A DNA stretch of 64,000 nucleotides from Planctopirus ephydatiae (lineage in GTDB: Bacteria > Planctomycetota > Planctomycetia > Planctomycetales > Planctomycetaceae), in assembly GCF_007752345.1 (NCBI RefSeq), contig NZ_CP036299.1, positions 1,751,001 through 1,815,000 of the forward strand. The letters run 5' to 3'. Every line of letters begins with the position of its first letter. Positions within the stretch are counted from its first letter, which is position 1. The notes below the pieces were generated by a model that saw only the letters and a list, made by a program, of their open reading frames with translations, was not told the DNA's origin and made no database searches. Positions 58,111 through 64,000 of this stretch are shown here, piece by piece. Made by a program: the position numbers and the translations under genes.

Positions 58111-60639
58111 ATGACAGGCATGAATCCCGCACCTATCCTGATCCGCAATCTTTACGTGCACAATCTGCAGGGAGTCGATCTCGAGATCCCCCTGCAGCAG
58201 CTCGTCGTGGTCAGCGGGGTGAGTGGTTCAGGGAAGTCGAGCCTGGCCTTCGATACACTTTTTGCAGAAGGTCAGCGGAGTTACATCGAAACTTTTTCAC
58301 TGGCCACGAGGCAACTTCTCGAAAAGTTCGAGCGTCCTGCCGTCGATCGACTGGAAAACATTCCGCCGACAATCGCTTTGCGACAACTCGCGCAGACAGG
58401 TGACAAATCTCGACGCCAGTATGTCGATGCTCAAAACTTCGGCTCTGTGACCAGCATTGCCGACCATTTGAAGCTGCTGTTTCTTCGTTGTGGCAGCCTG
58501 ATCTGCCCCACTTGCCAGCGTAAAATCACTTCATCCTCTCCGGCAGAGGTGGCCCAGCGGCTTGCAAAACTCCCACAGGGAACACGAATTCTGGTGACCA
58601 TGAAGGTACCGGAAAAATCGGCTCTTAAATCATCTTTGGACTCACAAACTGCAGGTCCCAGCCGGAATTCAACGAAGCGTACCGCACCGCCTCGCTTACC
58701 AACAGAAAAAGCACATCAGGCTCTCATCGAAGAACTCCGTCAGCAAGGTTTTCGCCGAGGTCTCTTTCAAACAGAAGCTCCCTCCGAAAACTTTGTCACT
58801 CACGAGTTTTCCAAAGATCTGCCGCAGCATTTCGAACTTGTCGCTGTCATTGCTGATCGCTTAATCGCAGGCTCACAAACCATCGAACGCATGCTCGAAA
58901 GCTGCGAAACAGCCATGCGATACGGAGCCGGCATGATCGGCATTTGGACGCAAGTTCCTCTACCAGAAAGCCCACACTTTGCCTGCACGATGGATGGCCA
59001 GGCCTGGTACCGGCACGAGTTCAACACACGCTACCGATGCGAACCTTGCCAACGAGATTTTCCGAAGCCACAACTGGCAATGCTCGATGATGAGCCCCCC
59101 CCACAAACCCCAGAGAATACCGTCTCAGCCTCGACGTTGCTTCAGCAGTCGCTGCGCCTCGGAAATGTCAGTTGGCAAAATGCTGGCGAACAATCGCTAA
59201 ACCAACTCGACCACTTGCTACAGCAAGCGAGGAAGGAATACTTGGCTTCTGGGGGTTTCGAAGAGACTTCGAACCTGCGAGATCGATCCTTGTGGGAGCA
59301 TGTTCTCCAGAGAATCGAATGGTGCCGCAGGCTCGGGTTGGATCACCTGCCGCTTTCCAGAAGCGTGAGTGATCTTTCGGGAACTGAATATCGCCGGGCC
59401 AGGCTCATCCCGCTCCTCTCAGCGGGTCTGGTCAATACGCTCTATATTCTGGATGAGCCACTCGCCGGACTGGATGACCAGACAGCAAGCATCGTGCTCG
59501 ACGCCATCCAGAGCCTCTTAAAGAGTGGCAACAGCCTGCTCATGGTCGAGCACCATCCCCTGGCGAAAAAACGAGCCAACTTTGTGATTGAAATGGGCCC
59601 GGGAGCTGGCAGTGAAGGAGGCCGCATCGTTTACGCTGGTTCTTCTCCTGCGCCAACACAGTCGATGCCGGAACATGATCAGGTCAAACTTTTATCCCCA
59701 CCCAAGGGCTTGCGGGAACCCGCCGGCTGGATCGATCCCGGCCCGATCAACCTCAAAAATCTCCAGCAATTTCAATGGAAGCTTCCGCTGGGTCTCATGT
59801 GTGTCGTCACGGGTCGGCATGGATCTGGGAAATCAACGGCACTCATCGATGCTCTTCAGCCGACTTCCCATGGAGACACACTTCCTGCACTCGCTGGCCA
59901 TCCCCTCTGGATGGTCGATTCGTCACCACTCAAGGGACAGCCCAGTCAGATGCTGATCGGCTTGCTCGATCTTTTCGGGGAAGTTCGAGCACTCTTTGGC
60001 CAGACACCAGAAGCCAAAAACCGGCAATTGACAGCCAGGTTCTTCAGCCTGCATGTCGCCCAAAGCGGGCGCTGCTCTCAATGCAAAGGGACAGGCCAGA
60101 TCTCTGCCGATCTCACCTTTTTCAATGAAGCCTCGATGACCTGCCCGAACTGTCACGGGAAGCGTTACCGCCGCGATGCTCTGGAAATTCGCTACCGGGG
60201 GCTGAATATTGCGGAAGCACTTGATCTGACTGTCGCGGAAGCCCTTACATACTTCAAAGGGCACCACAAACTTCAAAGTCTGCTCACGACGCTCTCACGG
60301 ACGGGATTGAGATACCTGCGCCTGGGGCAAACTTTGAAGTCACTCTCCGGCGGAGAACGACAACGCATCAAACTGGCCCTGGCACTTGGTCAGCCCGTCG
60401 AAAATGGCATTTTTATCTGCGATGAGCCCACCATGGGCCTGCACGATCAGGATGCTCACCAATTGATGCATGCCTTTCAGGAACTGGTCAGCATTGGCCA
60501 CACCGTCTGGCTGGCCGACATCCATCCGGTGGCATTATCCTGGGCCGACTGGGTGATTCAGCTCGACTCGCAAACTCCGCTGACGTCGTCAGAAGTCCTG
60601 TTCTCTGGCCCAGCGACCACATTCCGTCAGAGCGAATAG
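58111..60639 (+). CDS. UvrA paralogue with a degenerate first ATPase signature
   Basis: 842 residues, about 100 shorter than canonical UvrA. First ATPase: VSGVSGSGKSSLAFDTLFAEGQRSYIE, with CPTC and CEPC zinc pairs, but the signature reads LSGTEYRRARL instead of LSGGE, before the Walker B ILDEPLAGLDD. Second ATPase: GRHGSGKSTALIDAL, zinc module CSQCKGTG...CPNCHGKRYRRDALE, intact LSGGERQRIKLA and CDEPTMGLHD. This looks like a UvrA-like protein rather than the main repair UvrA. Its target is unknown. ATG 58120 is an alternative start. Confidence 0.85.
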   Translation: MTGMNPAPILIRNLYVHNLQGVDLEIPLQQLVVVSGVSGSGKSSLAFDTLFAEGQRSYIETFSLATRQLLEKFERPAVDRLENIPPTIALRQLAQTGDKSRRQYVDAQNFGSVTSIADHLKLLFLRCGSLICPTCQRKITSSSPAEVAQRLAKLPQGTRILVTMKVPEKSALKSSLDSQTAGPSRNSTKRTAPPRLPTEKAHQALIEELRQQGFRRGLFQTEAPSENFVTHEFSKDLPQHFELVAVIADRLIAGSQTIERMLESCETAMRYGAGMIGIWTQVPLPESPHFACTMDGQAWYRHEFNTRYRCEPCQRDFPKPQLAMLDDEPPPQTPENTVSASTLLQQSLRLGNVSWQNAGEQSLNQLDHLLQQARKEYLASGGFEETSNLRDRSLWEHVLQRIEWCRRLGLDHLPLSRSVSDLSGTEYRRARLIPLLSAGLVNTLYILDEPLAGLDDQTASIVLDAIQSLLKSGNSLLMVEHHPLAKKRANFVIEMGPGAGSEGGRIVYAGSSPAPTQSMPEHDQVKLLSPPKGLREPAGWIDPGPINLKNLQQFQWKLPLGLMCVVTGRHGSGKSTALIDALQPTSHGDTLPALAGHPLWMVDSSPLKGQPSQMLIGLLDLFGEVRALFGQTPEAKNRQLTARFFSLHVAQSGRCSQCKGTGQISADLTFFNEASMTCPNCHGKRYRRDALEIRYRGLNIAEALDLTVAEALTYFKGHHKLQSLLTTLSRTGLRYLRLGQTLKSLSGGERQRIKLALALGQPVENGIFICDEPTMGLHDQDAHQLMHAFQELVSIGHTVWLADIHPVALSWADWVIQLDSQTPLTSSEVLFSGPATTFRQSE

Positions 60640-60785
60640 CACGATTTAATCACCAGATTCTGCCAGAAAACCTGCATGACCACCGCGCAGAAATTGCGGC
60701 AAATGCACAAAAACAAGGCAGGTGAGATTACGTTTTTCTAACGAAATCACCCGCGATTGTGCGACAACAATGCAGCATTGCCTAT

Positions 60786-60801
60786 TGGTATAGCGTTTGC
60801 T
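60786..60801 (+). promoter_or_regulatory. Sigma-54-type (-24/-12) promoter of glnA
   Basis: TGGTATA-N4-TTGCT, with GG and GC separated by exactly ten bases as sigma-54 requires. It lies 53 bases before the GTG start of glnA, leaving about 40 bases of leader. An imperfect palindrome at 60721-60751 upstream could be an activator site. Confidence 0.65.
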
Positions 60802-60853
60802 TAACTATGGAGAACTGATTTCTGTTATCTCCTTGCGCCAGGAGTTGCCTTTC

Positions 60854-62275
<1,422 letters not shown>

Positions 62276-62444
62276 TTGACGTACTATGCTCATCGCCGAA
62301 CATAGCATCCTGTCACGTCTAGTCAGGTCGCCGGGAAGCCATGCAGGCGAGCCGCTATGTCGGGTGCATGAAGTTCTTACGCAATGCACCATCTTGCCGC
62401 TGGAAAAGTCAAAGGGGTCAGAACTCTTTTTGCAGATCCTAATT

Positions 62445-62466
62445 GGCAGGCGGGAGCCTGCCCTAC
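62445..62466 (+). repeat. Palindromic 22-bp repeat, copy A
   Basis: GGCAGGC-GGGA-GCCTGCC plus CTAC; 7-bp perfect stem. Identical to 62806-62827, with further similarity extending about 15 bases upstream (TTTTGCAG). Confidence 0.85.
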
Positions 62467-62557
62467 GAGGCTGTGCAGGTGAGGATGGTCGACATCCTTC
62501 AAGTGCAATTGGCTCAGTTGTCGGTCTACGGTTCACGAACCCGCGAAAAACCATCCA

Positions 62558-62681
62558 CGAGCCGGAAGCGTCAGCGACGGGCATTCTCCGATTTCTCTTG
62601 AGTAACAAGTTTGGCTATCAACTCGACTTGTCGTGGTTCTAACAGAAGCTGAGAGTCCCCGTCGCTGACGCTTCCGGCTCG
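62558..62681. repeat. 24-bp perfect inverted repeat pair with 76-bp centre
   Basis: Arms at 62558-62581 and 62658-62681 are exact reverse complements (starting CGAGCCGGAAGCG). The similarity continues with mismatches on both sides. The centre has no gene. The arm sequence resembles a dispersed repeat widespread in planctomycete genomes, from memory. Confidence 0.85.
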
Positions 62682-62805
62682 TAAAGCTCGTGAAGTCACC
62701 CTGGGGTATTTCTCTGAGAACTGGCTCAACCAAAGTGTTCCGCACACACGCGAGGATCGAACCAGCCGGTTGGGTTAAGTCAAAAGAATTTTGCAGCACC
62801 CAATC

Positions 62806-62827
62806 GGCAGGCGGGAGCCTGCCCTAC
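62806..62827 (+). repeat. Palindromic 22-bp repeat, copy B
   Basis: Identical to the 22-bp copy at 62445-62466, 361 bp apart in the same orientation. Confidence 0.85.
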
Positions 62828-62853
62828 AAAAATGGCGATAGCAGTCAGCCCGT

Positions 62854-64000
62854 TTATCGGCGGGTTGAGGCTCGGTTTCCAGCAGTATTTGGCCCTGGTG
62901 CTGCGGGATCGGTAATCACTTGAATCACGTCATCGCGATGGAGTGGTCGGAGCATGTTCTCAGCCACGACCTGCACACCGATCGGGTTATCCCCTTCGCG
63001 AGAGGCTTCCAACTCCAGTTCGAATGGTAATTCGGCACCAGCCGCCACCGAGCCGGGAATTTGAAAAATGATTCGCGAACCCTGCTGTGTCGGCTGCACA
63101 GGGCCATCCACACTGATGAGCTTCAAGCCGGGGGGAATATCGATCGCCAGTGCCACACTTTGAGCCGGTGCGCTGCCGCGATTCTTGACGACGAGCCGAG
63201 AGTGAACGCGTTCACCCACAGCAATCAGCTTCTCTTCGTTCATCGGGATAATCGTGATTGAAGGGAGCCCTTCGGCTTTTGCTGTCGCACTGACAGTCGC
63301 TTTCGCACCCTCTCCACTGATCGCAGAAACTGTGGCAGCCACTTCACCGGTCTGTCGTGCGGTCAATCGAGTGCTCAATGTTCTTGTCGCCCCGGGTGGG
63401 AGCTCACGGATTTCCCAGCTCACGGTACGAGTTGTGGTATCGAAATCGCCTCCTTCACTGGCATCCGCAAAGTCGTAACCGGTCGGGATTTCTTCCACGA
63501 CTTTGATGTTTCTCAAAACCGCACTGCCCTGATTCTGCACGAGGTTATCAAAGCGGGCCGGGCGTCCCACGATGGCACGGGAGGGAACCTGATGAGTAAT
63601 CGCCAGGCCACTCCCCAGCACCACGATCTCCTTCTGAGCTTCAATGGGCCGCATTCCCTGAGCGAGCACGGTCACCTGATTTTTCAATCGACCGACTCGA
63701 GTTGGTACCACTTCGAGTAACACATCGTGAGATTCCCCAGGAGCCAGATCGCCCACGAGATACTCGACATCTTTGCCCGCAGGATGATCAATTCCTTCCG
63801 GAAGCAGATCCCGCACGATGACGTTCTTGGCCGTGTTTTTACCCAGATTTTTGACCCGGAACGTCATTTCGAAGGCTTTTCCGAGAGTCACCTCGGCAGG
63901 AACATCACTCCGAAGATCGATTTCCGCAGCAGCCACGACAATTTCAGCGGCCACTTCCGAGACAAAACTGACGCGTGCCACACTGCCAATCTGTCCTTCT
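62854..64000 (-). CDS. DUF11-type surface protein, 5' end beyond window
   Basis: The frame is open to the window edge, so the N-terminus is missing. The visible 380 residues are three successive beta-sandwich modules of the DUF11 (CARDB/Ig-like) kind: FRVKNLGKNTAKNVIVRDLLPEG, then VQNQGSAVLRNIKVVEEIPTG, then VKNRGSAPAQSVALAIDIPPG in pieces. Such repeats occur in large secreted or surface proteins that mediate adhesion or envelope structure. The C-terminus (PNTAGNRASTRR) shows no membrane anchor. Confidence 0.85.
   Translation of the reverse strand, partial: EGQIGSVARVSFVSEVAAEIVVAAAEIDLRSDVPAEVTLGKAFEMTFRVKNLGKNTAKNVIVRDLLPEGIDHPAGKDVEYLVGDLAPGESHDVLLEVVPTRVGRLKNQVTVLAQGMRPIEAQKEIVVLGSGLAITHQVPSRAIVGRPARFDNLVQNQGSAVLRNIKVVEEIPTGYDFADASEGGDFDTTTRTVSWEIRELPPGATRTLSTRLTARQTGEVAATVSAISGEGAKATVSATAKAEGLPSITIIPMNEEKLIAVGERVHSRLVVKNRGSAPAQSVALAIDIPPGLKLISVDGPVQPTQQGSRIIFQIPGSVAAGAELPFELELEASREGDNPIGVQVVAENMLRPLHRDDVIQVITDPAAPGPNTAGNRASTRR

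Larger units (their letters stand above)
62276..62853. other. Repeat-rich intergenic region
   Basis: About 580 bp without a supported gene. It contains two copies of a 22-bp GC-rich palindromic repeat and a pair of 24-bp inverted repeats, listed separately. Confidence 0.7.

Overview
The window looks like a chromosomal segment of a planctomycete, probably Planctopirus or a close relative. This is an inference from gene content: a PVC-type membrane dehydrogenase with HEAT repeats and a CxxCH haem domain, a DUF1080 protein, a secreted sulfatase, a planctomycete-type GlmU-like enzyme, Pro/Arg/Gly-rich secreted proteins and many signal peptides. Base composition is moderately GC-rich. Genes lie on both strands in short operons, and both window edges cut genes.

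Layout. 1-2.0 kb: 3'-truncated minus-strand repeat protein. 3.1-6.6 kb: two DUF3299 proteins and a secreted CPFC protein. 6.7-15.1 kb: PhnZ-like HD oxygenase, gap (GAPDH) with a clear terminator, rpe, a histidine-phosphatase-fold protein without its catalytic residues, accD, a sulfatase, a small membrane protein and a GlmU-like enzyme. 15.4-22.4 kb: secreted proteins (one with an 18-bp tandem repeat), a TPR membrane protein and a GT2 glycosyltransferase. 22.5-28.6 kb: Sel1-repeat protein, S41 protease, DnaJ/CbpA-like chaperone and tRNA-Phe. 28.9-33.5 kb: SGNH-like protein and a PVC dehydrogenase. 33.7-40.1 kb: a minus-strand heavy-metal RND efflux cluster. 40.3-46.3 kb: RNase D, a PhyH dioxygenase, RecJ and a TPR protein. 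46.6-53.3 kb: a DUF1080 protein, a polysaccharide deacetylase and an Amt-histidine kinase fusion, all broken by frameshifts. 53.4-64 kb: an HD-GYP response regulator, murF, murE, a UvrA paralogue, glnA behind a sigma-54-type promoter, a repeat-rich gap and a DUF11-type protein cut by the edge.

The strongest system-level signal is nitrogen-related. An ammonium-transporter domain is continuous, once frameshifts are allowed for, with PAS-HisKA-HATPase-REC-REC-HPt modules. It is followed 50 bp later by a REC-HD-GYP protein. glnA lies about 8 kb away with a correctly spaced -24/-12 promoter. Together these suggest ammonium sensing coupled to cyclic-di-GMP turnover. Murein genes murE and murF support DAP-type peptidoglycan.

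Two non-coding signals stand out. A REP-like palindrome (9-bp stem, 8-nt loop, GGCAC flank) occurs five times between genes. All three reading frames between 46.6 and 52.4 kb are broken by small losses of one or two bases, mostly in homopolymers, while the protein between the breaks stays well conserved. That pattern fits a local sequence-quality problem better than gene decay.
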